64,000 bases of DNA from NCBI GenBank assembly GCA_022824395.1, contig JAJDZX010000101.1, positions 1-64,000 on the forward strand. The letters are read 5' to 3'. Positions 1 through 8,435 of the stretch are shown here, piece after piece. Origin of the DNA: Alphaproteobacteria bacterium (GTDB lineage Bacteria > Pseudomonadota > Alphaproteobacteria > TMED109). The position numbers and the translations under genes were made by a program. Under the pieces are notes generated by a model, which was not told the origin of the DNA, made no database searches, and was given only the letters and a program-made list of their open reading frames with translations. How positions within the stretch are numbered: position 1 is the first letter of the stretch; every line of letters begins with the position of its first letter.

Positions 1-59
1 TACCCACCGACCTGCAGCGCCGCGCCTTCGAACTGCTCGACGTCCGGATCACCGTGTAG
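1..59 (+). CDS. C-terminal tail of an unidentified protein (partial)
   Basis: Only the last 18 codons, read from base 3, lie in the window and end at TAG (57-59). The residues run PTDLQRRAFELLDVRITV. This ending resembles the C-terminal tails of large zinc-ribbon serine recombinases, but 18 residues cannot prove it. It is a plausible gene end because the frame is open to the window edge and a non-coding gap with the alsT ribosome binding site follows. Confidence 0.4.
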   Translation, partial: PTDLQRRAFELLDVRITV

Positions 60-181
60 TCAGAAACCGCACACTGACCCTTCCGTAATCCCTCGCGGAT
101 ACAACAACTTGCTGAACTTCAAACCCCAGAACTTCGGGCTAAACTGCTCTTCTGCGAGGCGCTTGCAGGGGGAGGGGCACC

Positions 182-1561
182 ATGGAACGGCTGAACACGG
201 TCATCGATTCGGTCAACGCGTTCGCCTGGGGGCCGCCCATGCTGGGCATCCTCGGGGTCACGGGCGTCCTGCTGACCCTCGGGCTCGTCTTCATGCCCTG
301 GCGCCGGGTGGGGTACGGCTTCCAGCTGCTGTTCGACCGCAGTGCCCCCGAGGGCGAAGGCGAGGTCAAACCCTTCAATGCCCTGATGACGGCGCTGTCG
401 GCGACGGTCGGCACCGGGAACATCGCCGGCGTCGCCACCGCCATCGCGCTCGGCGGGCCGGGCGCCATCTTCTACATGTGGCTGATCGCCCTATTCGGCA
501 TGGCGACGAAGTACGCGGAGGCGGTGTGCGCCGTCACCTACCGCGAGGTCGACCGGTCGGGCAACTACGTCGGCGGCCCGATGTACTACCTGCGGAACGG
601 CGTCGGCGCCTTCGCGCCCGAACTCGGCAAGTGGCTGGGGCTGGCCTTCGCCGTTTTCGGTGCGATCGCGGCGTTCGGGATCGGCAACGCGGTCCAGGTC
701 AACTCAATGGCGGCCGCGCTGGTGGCGAGCTTCGGGGTGCCGCCCTGGCTCACGGGCGTGATCGTCGCGGCGCTGGTGGGCGTGGTCGTCATCGGCGGCA
801 TCCGGCGGATCGCGGAGGTCGCAGGCCGGCTCGTGCCGGCGATGATCGTGCTCTACCTCGGCGCGGCGGTGCTGATCATCCTCATCAACATCACGGCGGT
901 GCCGGCGGCGATCGGACTGATCTTCACCCACGCATTCACGCCGGCGGCGGCGACCGGCGGCTTCGCCGGCGCGGCGGTCGCCGCGGCCATCCGCTTCGGG
1001 GTCGCGCGCGGGGTGTTCTCCAATGAATCGGGACTGGGTTCGGCCGCGATCGCCCACGCGGCGGCCCAGACGAACAGTCCGGTCCGCCAGGGCGTCATCG
1101 CCATGCTCGGAACCTTCATCGACACCCTCGTCGTGTGCACGCTGACCGCCCTGGTGATCCTCACCTCGGGAGCGTGGACGATGACGGGCGCGGACGGCGG
1201 CGGGCTGACGGGCGCCGTGCTGACCTCGGCGGGCTTCCAGAACTCGATCGCCGGCGGCCAGTACATCGTCACCATTGCCCTGGCGGTGTTCGCCTTCACC
1301 ACCATTCTCGGGTGGTCGTACTACGGGGAGCGGTGCTGGCAGTACCTGTTCAGCGAACGAAGCCTGCTGGTCTACCGGGCGCTCTGGGTGCTGGCGGCGC
1401 TCACCTTCGCCAACGTGAAGGTCAACCTGGTCTGGAACCTTGCCGACACCCTCAACGGGCTGATGGCGATCCCGAACCTGATCGGGCTGCTGCTGCTGGC
1501 GCCGATGGTGTTCAAGGTGACCCGCGAGTACTTCGAATCCATCGGGCGGCCGCTGGCCTGA
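182..1561 (+). CDS. Sodium:alanine (AGCS family) symporter
   Basis: A 459-residue inner-membrane protein, the usual length of the alanine or glycine:cation symporter family, which imports small neutral amino acids with Na+. Family motifs are visible: GTGNIAGVA at residues 78-84 onward, followed by ALGGPGAIFYMW, and NESGLGSA near residue 281. Many hydrophobic helices are present. The ATG at 182 is preceded by a purine-rich ribosome binding site (ggggagggg). The gene stands alone, with dtd convergent downstream. A GC-rich hairpin-like stretch lies in the 58-bp gap between them, without a T tract. Alanine versus glycine specificity cannot be read from sequence. Confidence 0.93.
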   Translation: MERLNTVIDSVNAFAWGPPMLGILGVTGVLLTLGLVFMPWRRVGYGFQLLFDRSAPEGEGEVKPFNALMTALSATVGTGNIAGVATAIALGGPGAIFYMWLIALFGMATKYAEAVCAVTYREVDRSGNYVGGPMYYLRNGVGAFAPELGKWLGLAFAVFGAIAAFGIGNAVQVNSMAAALVASFGVPPWLTGVIVAALVGVVVIGGIRRIAEVAGRLVPAMIVLYLGAAVLIILINITAVPAAIGLIFTHAFTPAAATGGFAGAAVAAAIRFGVARGVFSNESGLGSAAIAHAAAQTNSPVRQGVIAMLGTFIDTLVVCTLTALVILTSGAWTMTGADGGGLTGAVLTSAGFQNSIAGGQYIVTIALAVFAFTTILGWSYYGERCWQYLFSERSLLVYRALWVLAALTFANVKVNLVWNLADTLNGLMAIPNLIGLLLLAPMVFKVTREYFESIGRPLA

Positions 1562-1618
1562 TCGCCGTCGGCGGGCGGCGCCGGGTGGCGCCGGCCGGCC
1601 GGCATCAGGCGGGACGGA

Positions 1619-2068
1619 TCACGCCGGCGGCGCCACGCGCAACGTGAACGTCACCGGACCGTCGTTGGTGAGCGAGACCTGCATGTAGGCGCCGAAGCGC
1701 CCGGTCCGGACCAGCGGGTGCAGCGCCTGCGCCCGGCGCACGACGTGCTCGAACAGGCGCTTCCCCTCGGCCGGCGGCGCGGCGTTGGACAGGCTCGGAC
1801 GCGTGCCCTTGCGCGTGTCGGCGGGCAGCGTGAATTGCGGGACGAGCAGAAGTCCGCCGCCGACGTCGGCCACGCTGCGGTTCATCTTCCCGTCGCTGTC
1901 GGGAAACACGCGGTACCCCACGAGACGCTCGACGAGCCGGTCCGCCGTGCGCTCGGTGTCCCCCCGCTCCACGCCGATGAGCACCATCAGGCCCGGGCCG
2001 ATGGCCCCGACGGTGTCGGTCCCGATGTCCACCCGCGCGCTGGAGACGCGCTGGAGCAGCCCGATCAA
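1619..2068 (-). CDS. dtd: D-aminoacyl-tRNA deacylase
   Basis: Removes D-amino acids wrongly attached to tRNA (and glycine from tRNA-Ala) in the cytoplasm. The 149 residues from a TTG start match Dtd length (about 145) and begin with the typical IGLLQRVSSARV. The C-terminal NDGPVT (135-140), holding the Gly-cisPro chiral filter, and GAYMQVSL are present. The usual SQFTL catalytic-loop motif reads PQFTL here (77-81), so the conserved serine is proline. The TTG start was chosen because Dtd proteins begin immediately before this block; no good ribosome binding site is visible. Confidence 0.9.
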   Translation of the reverse strand: MIGLLQRVSSARVDIGTDTVGAIGPGLMVLIGVERGDTERTADRLVERLVGYRVFPDSDGKMNRSVADVGGGLLLVPQFTLPADTRKGTRPSLSNAAPPAEGKRLFEHVVRRAQALHPLVRTGRFGAYMQVSLTNDGPVTFTLRVAPPA

Positions 2069-2204
2069 GGCGGAACCGCGGGCGCCGGACGACCGCTGCC
2101 GGCACGGGCCGTACGGAGCGCACCGACACGGCCCGGTTCCCGGTCCAATCGGGGCGGGTGGAGGAGGGCCGGCACGCTTCCCGCGCCGGTCATCGCCCCA
2201 CGGC

Positions 2205-2612
2205 TCAGGCGGCGGCTTCGCGCGGACCCTCCACGACGCGGGTGCCGAAATCGGCCGGCGAGACCACCTCGAGCACCTCGTAGTCGTCCGAGCACGCGAT
2301 CTCGCGGTGCTTGATCCTCGGCGGCTGGAGGATGCAGTCGCCCTTCTCGAGGCGGTGCACCCCTTCCCCTTCGAATTCGAACTCGGCCCAGCCGTTGAGC
2401 ACCAGCACGAACTGGAAGTCGCAGTCATGCACGTGCCACTCCTGCACGCCGCCTTGCATCCGCTTGCCGTTGGCCTTGATGATGTGGGCGATGTAGTCGC
2501 CCTTGGTGCCGTCCTTAATACCGAGGTCGCGGTAGTCGAAGATCTCGCGCAGACCGGGCGCCCAGTCGGCCTCGCCTGCCTTCGCATGAACGAATTCCCA
2601 TTGCTTTCCCAT
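2205..2612 (-). CDS. Cupin-domain protein
   Basis: A 135-residue single-domain cupin. The first cupin motif gives H60 and H62 (EWHVHDCDFQFVLVLNGW) and the second gives a histidine near 102 (ILQPPRIKHREI), so two or three metal ligands are retained. The body alternates short beta strands and glycines as expected for the barrel. Small stand-alone cupins include dioxygenases, isomerases and sugar-binding proteins. Nothing here or next door selects among them. It reads toward dtd with a 136-bp gap, so co-transcription is possible but unproved. Confidence 0.8.
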   Translation of the reverse strand: MGKQWEFVHAKAGEADWAPGLREIFDYRDLGIKDGTKGDYIAHIIKANGKRMQGGVQEWHVHDCDFQFVLVLNGWAEFEFEGEGVHRLEKGDCILQPPRIKHREIACSDDYEVLEVVSPADFGTRVVEGPREAAA

Positions 2613-3168
2613 GTCGTGACCTCACTTTCGCCGGATCATCGGAACGCGGGGTGCCGATGATGGCACGAAGCGTGGGCGCCGTCTCGCGGGTTCTCGCATT
2701 GGAGCCGGACCAATTCGCTGGAGGCAGCTCCATGACACTTACACCCCGACCAGGTGTACAAACGCGACGATGGTCGATGCGGCGGCCGTTGCCGCCGGCT
2801 TCCTGGCCTGTCCGTCCGTGCCGAGTTCCCGGTTCCAGGGCCTTTCCGCCGAGTTCCCGGCCCGCGTCGCCCGCGGTTTCGGAGGCCGCGGTCCGTCGTG
2901 CTGGGCGCGCCTCGCGTGTTTCCACGACGACGGGGGGCCGCACCGCGGGCGCCGAACACTGCCTCGTACACACTCGGGTAAGGCCACCCCGTCGGGTGCC
3001 CCTTCGCGATTGCCGGTGCACAACTCGGCAGCCGGGTCACCCTTCCAGCCGTGGTCCCGGGCCGGAAATCCAAATGGCGCGGAAAACGGGAAGCAAGGAC
3101 GACGAAGATCCCGCCCGCAACCTTGACACGGCGCATTCGATTCCGCCTGATCCGACGACGTGTCGAGA
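2613..3168. other. Intergenic stretch, no gene recognised
   Basis: About 550 bp between the cupin gene and the PIN pseudogene. All six frames contain ORFs because of the high GC, but they overlap each other and none resembles a known protein or has a convincing ribosome binding site. The cupin promoter presumably lies at the left end. Confidence 0.5.
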
Positions 3169-3616
3169 TCAGGCGATGTCAATCCAGAGTTCAGCCGGGA
3201 CGTACTGCGAGAGATGTTTCGGGTTGGTGGTGGCGATAATCACGCCGGTACGGTCGAGGGTCGCCGCCTGCGCGGCCAGGATCACATCACCGTCGAGGGC
3301 CGGGGTCTGGTGCGGTTGGCCGTCCTTGCTGACGTGCCTCGGCCCAGAACGCGGCGGCCTGACGCATTGCCGCGGTTGCTATGGGAAGGAATCCGACCTG
3401 CGCGATGAATGCGTCGAGCCGTGCGATCCCGGCAGTGCGGCGCGCCCTGATGAGTTCACGCCGCAACTCGTAATCGGCGATTTCCGGGACCAGGATCGTG
3501 GCACCGCGGTCAATCGCATTCACAACCCAGCGGCCACAGGCCGCCGCCACCGGCGACGCCCTGGGATTCGTGATCAAGCCAAGTGGACCGCTGTCGAGCA
3601 GGATGGTGCGGTTCAC
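3169..3616 (-). pseudogene. PIN-domain nuclease, frameshifted
   Basis: PIN-domain ribonuclease of the VapC-like fold. Translation begins at GTG 3616 (VNRTILLDSGPLG, first acidic residue of the PIN site) and follows the family to about base 3330 (AAAFWAEARQQGR). The frame then runs to a premature stop at 3287. The missing C-terminus is intact in another frame: LDGDVILAAQAATLDRTG, then TTNPKHLSQYVPAELW, ending in TGA at 3169. The total of 448 nt is one base off a multiple of three, so a single-base indel around 3320-3335 explains it. The GTG overlaps the TGA of the upstream glycosylase-like gene (GTGA), so the two were translationally coupled. Confidence 0.75.
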
Positions 3617-4602
3617 CAACTCCGGCCCTTGAACTCCTTGGGAAAGAGCTTCCGCACGGAAAGCCGTTCCTGGTTCAAGCCTTCCACGAGGTGGTTGATC
3701 GTCTCGCGTTGCTCACCACCATCTTGCATGTCCGCCCATGAGCGGATCAGCGCACCGACGGCTTCCGCTCGCTCCGCCTGGTTTTCATGTTCACGGACCA
3801 ACTGCGCGAGCTCCGGATTGGTCAAGTAGAGGCCGCTCTTCGCGCACAGCAGCCAGATGGCGTTGTCGGCCATGACGACGGGTATGCCGGCAGCCGCTGC
3901 AACGCCCTGCACTGCTTCCATGACGGCCAGGTGCGACGTGACGGAGGACACAGAGGGCGCTGACCGACCACTCCTGTTGGGCCATTCCCGAAACGGAACC
4001 AGACCGAAGGAAGCCACGGCCCGCCGGACGTGACGGTCGGGCTTGGCCACATCGAAGCCCAGGTTCTTCAGGGCCTCGGCCGCCAGTGCCACCCCGAAGG
4101 CCGGAAGCTTGTATTTGTCGCCCCGGGATCCCAGGCGAAGTGCGGCCTGCTTGGGGTCTCCGTCCAGATGCTCGACGAGCGCCGTAAAGTAACTCTCCGC
4201 CGTACCGTGAACGCGACTGTGTTCGGCTAGCAGCCGTGCGGTGTCGATGAGATTGACAAGGCCCTCCTTGAGGGTCTGAGAACCTGCCCTGCGCTCAAGA
4301 AACCAAGGCAGGAACCGAGTGCCGATCTCGCTGGCCGGAAGCTCGGCATACGACTTCAAATCAAACCCTGAGAACAGCTCTGCGAGGTCTGCCTGAATCT
4401 CTTCAATTTTCGACCAGTCCGTGTTGCTTGACAGCACAGCCAGCAACAGGCCCCTGAAGGTCTCCTCGTCGCTCCATGCCCGTCCGTCCGTCCGGGCCTT
4501 GACCGACGCCACTTGGTCCAGACCATCCACCCGGTTGCGCCAGTCGGTGAGAGATGAGTTCAGACGAGACTCAATGCGCTGCCAGAGCATCACTGACGTC
4601 AT
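3613..4602 (-). CDS. HhH-GPD DNA glycosylase-like protein paired with a PIN nuclease
   Basis: A 329-residue cytoplasmic protein whose middle looks like the helix-hairpin-helix/GPD fold of base-excision glycosylases. KLPAFGVALAAEAL (165-178) fits the hairpin, and KPDRHVRRAV (187-196) fits the GPD loop with D189 as the catalytic-type aspartate. There is no lysine at the position that makes Nth bifunctional. The N-terminal WSDEETFRGLLLAVLSSNTDWSKI (43-66) resembles the Tag (3-methyladenine glycosylase I) substrate-side helices. The last 90 residues are family-unique. The stop overlaps the start of the downstream PIN gene, suggesting a functional pair. Glycosylase activity is inferred from fold motifs only. 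Confidence 0.6.
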   Translation of the reverse strand: MTSVMLWQRIESRLNSSLTDWRNRVDGLDQVASVKARTDGRAWSDEETFRGLLLAVLSSNTDWSKIEEIQADLAELFSGFDLKSYAELPASEIGTRFLPWFLERRAGSQTLKEGLVNLIDTARLLAEHSRVHGTAESYFTALVEHLDGDPKQAALRLGSRGDKYKLPAFGVALAAEALKNLGFDVAKPDRHVRRAVASFGLVPFREWPNRSGRSAPSVSSVTSHLAVMEAVQGVAAAAGIPVVMADNAIWLLCAKSGLYLTNPELAQLVREHENQAERAEAVGALIRSWADMQDGGEQRETINHLVEGLNQERLSVRKLFPKEFKGRSW

Positions 4603-5314
4603 AAGCGATGCCTCGCACAGAACCCCCGGTATCGCTTCATAGCCGCAAACGACACTCCTTCGCCGTCAAATGACAAGACCGGATGTACGGGTGCACGTCT
4701 CAGGCCTGGCTCGTCGCCCGAACAGCAACCCCAACCGTACACTCGCGAATTGCCGGGACATGCCGTCGATCCGAATATACATCCTGTCGGCCGTCAGGGC
4801 TTGCCCCGACGGTCGGTCGACGGCGCCATCACACACCACGCTGAAGCACGGGCCCCCGTGTTGAGTTGATGCAGGGGCTGCCAGCCCGCCGGGCCGATCT
4901 CGGGGCTGGCCAGAGCGAATCCGCGTAGTCAATGGCCGCCACTTCCCGGAGGTGGCGGTCCCCGGGTTCCCTCGTGCTACCCGGGCACTCGGCGGAAAGC
5001 CGGGTCGTAGCACTTGGTGGCAGCACTTGCTTGTCCCGCTCTGCTCCGGACACCGTGCCCTTTCCGGCGGAGATGCATCCCGTTTCACTGGAGCGCCCGC
5101 GGCCAGAAGTGATTAGCGGACGAGCGGGACTACGTTCAGCGCATTCTGCCGGCCTAGCGCACTTGGGCAAACGTCGTGCATGGCACGGTCCCTGGTTCCC
5201 TCAATGCCGTTCGAAAGTTCCCCGGCCGCAGACCGGTCAGCGCGCAATCTTTGCCGCCACACCGCTGTCGGCCGGGGTCCTGGGGCAAGGCCCTTCGGGC
5301 CCGTGCGGGTTGGG
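4603..5314. other. Intergenic stretch, no gene recognised
   Basis: About 700 bp between the glycosylase-like gene and the tkt promoter. I found no tRNA, no recognisable protein and no clear repeats. ORFs here are shadow frames without family resemblance. Confidence 0.45.
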
Positions 5315-5343
5315 TTGACGACACGCGGCGTGGCACGCATGTT
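5315..5343 (+). promoter_or_regulatory. Candidate sigma-70-type promoter of the tkt operon
   Basis: TTGACG at 5315-5320, a 17-bp spacer, then CATGTT at 5338-5343. The -35 box is near consensus and the -10 box is weak. A transcript starting near 5350 would place the TTG start of tkt about 57 nt downstream. Confidence 0.35.
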
Positions 5344-5406
5344 GCAGTCTGCCGGTGTTCGCCGGTTCCCCTTGCTGATGACCTGACCGCGCCCCCGGAT
5401 ACCGGC

Positions 5407-7401
5407 TTGTCCGAGACGTTTTCGCCTGCCACGTACCGCAGCATGGCCAATGCGGTGCGTGCCCTCGCCATGGACGCGGTCGAACGGGCCGCCTCCGGCC
5501 ATCCGGGCATGCCGATGGGCATGGCCGATGTCGCCACGGTGCTTTTCTCCCGGCACCTCAAGTTCGATTCCGAGCACCCGGAATGGCCGGACCGTGACCG
5601 GTTCGTGTTGTCGGCCGGCCACGGTTCGATGCTGCTGTACGCGTTGCTGCACCTCACGGGCTACACCGACTTCCCGCTCGAGCAGCTCAAGCGGTTCCGC
5701 CAGCTCGGGAGCCGCACGGCCGGCCATCCCGAGTACGGGCATGGACAGGGCATCGAGACCACCACGGGACCGCTGGGGCAGGGACTGGCCAACGCGGTTG
5801 GCATGGCGCTCGCGGAGCGGATGCTGAACGCGCGCTTCGGCGACGATCTGGTCAGTCATCGCACGTGGGTGATCGCCGGCGACGGATGCATGATGGAGGG
5901 GATCAGCCACGAGGCGGCCAGCCTGGCCGGCCACCTCCGGCTCGGGCAGCTCACGGTGCTGCTGGACGACAACGGGATCTCGATCGACGGGCCGACCAGC
6001 CTCGCGATGTCTGACGACTACCCGGCCCGGTTCGCCGCGCTCGGCTGGCACACCCAGTCCGTCGACGGCCACGACGTGGAGGCGGTCGACCAGGCGCTGG
6101 CGGCGGTCGCAGACGACCCGCGTCCCTCGCTGATCTGCTGCCGCACGACCATCGGGCTTGGCGCCCCCACGAAGGCGGGCACCGCCGGTGCCCACGGCGC
6201 GCCGCTCGGCGCTGACGAAATCTCGGGCGCCCGCGAGGCCCTCGACTGGCCGCACGCGCCGTTCGAGATCCCCGGCGATGTCGCTGGTTGGTGGCAGGCG
6301 GTCGGCGGGAGAGGACGAGAAGAGCGTGCGGCCTGGGAGGCCCGGCACGCCGCTGCCGGGGATCGGGCGCACGCCCTGTCCGACGCGCTGGCGGGAGAAC
6401 TCCCGGAGACGCTGGAGACTGCGGCGGCTCGGCTGGTCGATGAGTTCTCGGAAGCGGCGCCCAAGTGGGCGACCCGGAAGGCCAGCCAAGAGGTGCTGAA
6501 CGAGCTGGCGCAGGTGATCCCGGACCTCGTGGGCGGCTCGGCCGACCTCACGGGCTCCAACAATACCCGGGCGTCCACGCAGGAACCGGTCACGCCGGGG
6601 AACTACGCCGGCCGCTACCTCTACTGGGGGGTGCGCGAACTCGGCATGGCGGCCTGCATGAACGGGATGGCGCTGCACGGCGGGCTCATCCCGTACGGCG
6701 GTACCTTCCTCGTGTTCTCGGACTATGCGCGCTCGGCGATCCGCCTGGCGGCGCTCATGGGTGTGCGGGTCATTCACGTGGCGACCCACGATTCGATCGG
6801 TCTCGGGGAGGACGGCCCGACCCACCAGCCGGTCGAACACCTGGCCGCACTCCGCGCGATTCCCAACCTCCTGGTCCTCAGGCCGGCCGACGCCGTGGAG
6901 ACGGCGGAGTGCTGGCAGCTGGCGCTCGAGCACGTGGATGGCCCTTCCGTCATCGCGCTCACCCGCCAGGGCGTGCCGACGGTGCGGACGACGACCGGAC
7001 CGGACTGCACCGCGCGCCGCGGCGGGTACGTGCTGCGCGACGCGCCGGCCGCGCAGGCCGTGCTGATCGCCTCGGGCTCGGAAGTGGCGGTGGCCCTGGG
7101 CGCGGCGGACCTCCTCGCCGGAGACGGCATCGCCGCCCGGGTGGTGTCCCTCCCGTCGTGGCAGCTGTTCGGAGCCCAGGACGAGGCGTATCGCGAGCAC
7201 GTGCTCGGGGGTGATACGTTGCGGGTCGGCATCGAGGCGGGGACGCGGTTCGGCTGGACGCGTTGGCTCGGCGCCGACGGGGAATTCGTCGGCATGACCG
7301 GCTTCGGGGCATCGGCGCCGGGCGCTGATCTCTTCCGGCATTTCGGCATCACGGCCGATGCCGTTGCCGAGCGGGTACGCGCTCGGCTCGGCCGCGGTTG
7401 A
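5407..7401 (+). CDS. tkt: Transketolase
   Basis: Thiamine-diphosphate enzyme moving two-carbon units between sugar phosphates in the pentose-phosphate (or Calvin) pathway. From TTG 5407 the protein has 664 residues, the family norm. GHPGMPMGMADVATVLF (31-47) is a transketolase hallmark, and the ThDP motif runs from GDGCMMEG to LLDDN. The pyrimidine domain and C-terminal domain follow in order. Longer in-frame starts would add a tail unlike any transketolase and would lie upstream of the candidate promoter; ATG 5443 is an alternative. First gene of a sugar-phosphate operon, with gap 14 nt downstream. Confidence 0.95.
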   Translation: MSETFSPATYRSMANAVRALAMDAVERAASGHPGMPMGMADVATVLFSRHLKFDSEHPEWPDRDRFVLSAGHGSMLLYALLHLTGYTDFPLEQLKRFRQLGSRTAGHPEYGHGQGIETTTGPLGQGLANAVGMALAERMLNARFGDDLVSHRTWVIAGDGCMMEGISHEAASLAGHLRLGQLTVLLDDNGISIDGPTSLAMSDDYPARFAALGWHTQSVDGHDVEAVDQALAAVADDPRPSLICCRTTIGLGAPTKAGTAGAHGAPLGADEISGAREALDWPHAPFEIPGDVAGWWQAVGGRGREERAAWEARHAAAGDRAHALSDALAGELPETLETAAARLVDEFSEAAPKWATRKASQEVLNELAQVIPDLVGGSADLTGSNNTRASTQEPVTPGNYAGRYLYWGVRELGMAACMNGMALHGGLIPYGGTFLVFSDYARSAIRLAALMGVRVIHVATHDSIGLGEDGPTHQPVEHLAALRAIPNLLVLRPADAVETAECWQLALEHVDGPSVIALTRQGVPTVRTTTGPDCTARRGGYVLRDAPAAQAVLIASGSEVAVALGAADLLAGDGIAARVVSLPSWQLFGAQDEAYREHVLGGDTLRVGIEAGTRFGWTRWLGADGEFVGMTGFGASAPGADLFRHFGITADAVAERVRARLGRG

Positions 7402-7415
7402 GGAGGCAGAGTTCG

Positions 7416-8435
7416 ATGGCTGCACGACTGGCCATAAACGGTTTCGGCCGGATCGGCCGGCTGGTGTTCCGGGCCATCCGGGAATCCGGCCGCGAGGATG
7501 TGGAGGTGGTCGCCGTGAACGACCTCGCTCCCCCCGAGACCTCCGCCCACCTGCTGCAGTTCGATTCGGTGCACGGCCGGTTTCCGGGCGCGGTTGCCCT
7601 TGCAGACGGTCGACTGGAGGCCGGCGGCGCCAGCGTCGCCGTGCTGGCGGAGCCTGATCCGCAGAAACTCCCCTGGGGGGACCTGGAGGTCGATGTCGTG
7701 CTGGAATGCACCGGCCGGCTGGTCGATCGGGCGGGCGCCGCCCAGCACCTGGCCGCCGGCGCCACGCGGGTACTGGTGTCGGCCCCTGCCAGGGACGTCG
7801 ACCGGACGGTCGTCATGGGCGTCAACGACGCGATGCTGCGGGCGGGCGACCGTGTGGTGTCGAATGCATCGTGCACGACCAACTGCCTTGCTCCGGTGGC
7901 CAAGGTGCTCCACGCGCTGGTGGGTCTCGAGCGCGGTTACATGACGACCGTGCACGCGTACACGGCGGATCAGCGCCTGCAGGACACGATGCACGGCGAC
8001 CTTCGCCGGGCCCGGGCGGCGGCCCAGTCACTGATCCCGACTTCGACGGGGGCGGCCCGGGCCATCGGACTGGTCCTGCCCGACCTTGCCGGCAGGCTCG
8101 ACGGCTGCGCGATCCGGGTGCCGACCGCGAATGTCTCCCTGGTGGACCTAGTGTTCGATGCCGCCCGCCCGACCAGTGCGGACGAGGTCAATGCCGCGAT
8201 GGCCGCGGCGGCGGCCGGCGAGCTGCAGGGCGTGCTTGCGTACACCGAGGCACCGCTCGTCTCGTGCGACTTCAACCATGTCCCCGCCAGCGCCACGTTC
8301 GATGCCACGCAGACGCAGGTGGTCGACGGACGCCTGGTTCGTGTGCTGGCCTGGTACGACAACGAGTGGGGATTCTCCAACCGGATGGTCGATACGGCCG
8401 CCCGCATGGCCGCGTTCGGCGGGCCGGACGGGTGA
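7416..8435 (+). CDS. gap: Glyceraldehyde-3-phosphate dehydrogenase, type I
   Basis: Oxidises and phosphorylates glyceraldehyde-3-phosphate with NAD(P)+. The 339 residues are standard length. FGRIGR (10-15) is the nucleotide fold, SNASCTTNCLAP carries the catalytic cysteine near residue 153, and WYDNEWGFSNRM closes the protein. ATG 7416 was preferred over an ATG 18 nt upstream because AGGAGGC sits at a proper distance. VNDL after strand 2 keeps the aspartate typical of NAD preference. The stop overlaps the GTG start of pgk. Confidence 0.96.
   Translation: MAARLAINGFGRIGRLVFRAIRESGREDVEVVAVNDLAPPETSAHLLQFDSVHGRFPGAVALADGRLEAGGASVAVLAEPDPQKLPWGDLEVDVVLECTGRLVDRAGAAQHLAAGATRVLVSAPARDVDRTVVMGVNDAMLRAGDRVVSNASCTTNCLAPVAKVLHALVGLERGYMTTVHAYTADQRLQDTMHGDLRRARAAAQSLIPTSTGAARAIGLVLPDLAGRLDGCAIRVPTANVSLVDLVFDAARPTSADEVNAAMAAAAAGELQGVLAYTEAPLVSCDFNHVPASATFDATQTQVVDGRLVRVLAWYDNEWGFSNRMVDTAARMAAFGGPDG

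Noticed and set aside
1561-1620. Rho-independent terminator between alsT and dtd
   Set aside because: A GC-rich hairpin is possible but there is no T tract on either strand.
2651-3829. Long open frame across the cupin/PIN intergenic region
   Set aside because: It overlaps the PIN pseudogene and glycosylase-like gene antisense, is Arg/Pro-rich as expected of GC-rich shadow frames, and matches no family.
5113-7425. 770-codon minus-strand frame
   Set aside because: It is antisense to transketolase, which has full family motifs and length; the frame is a codon-bias shadow.
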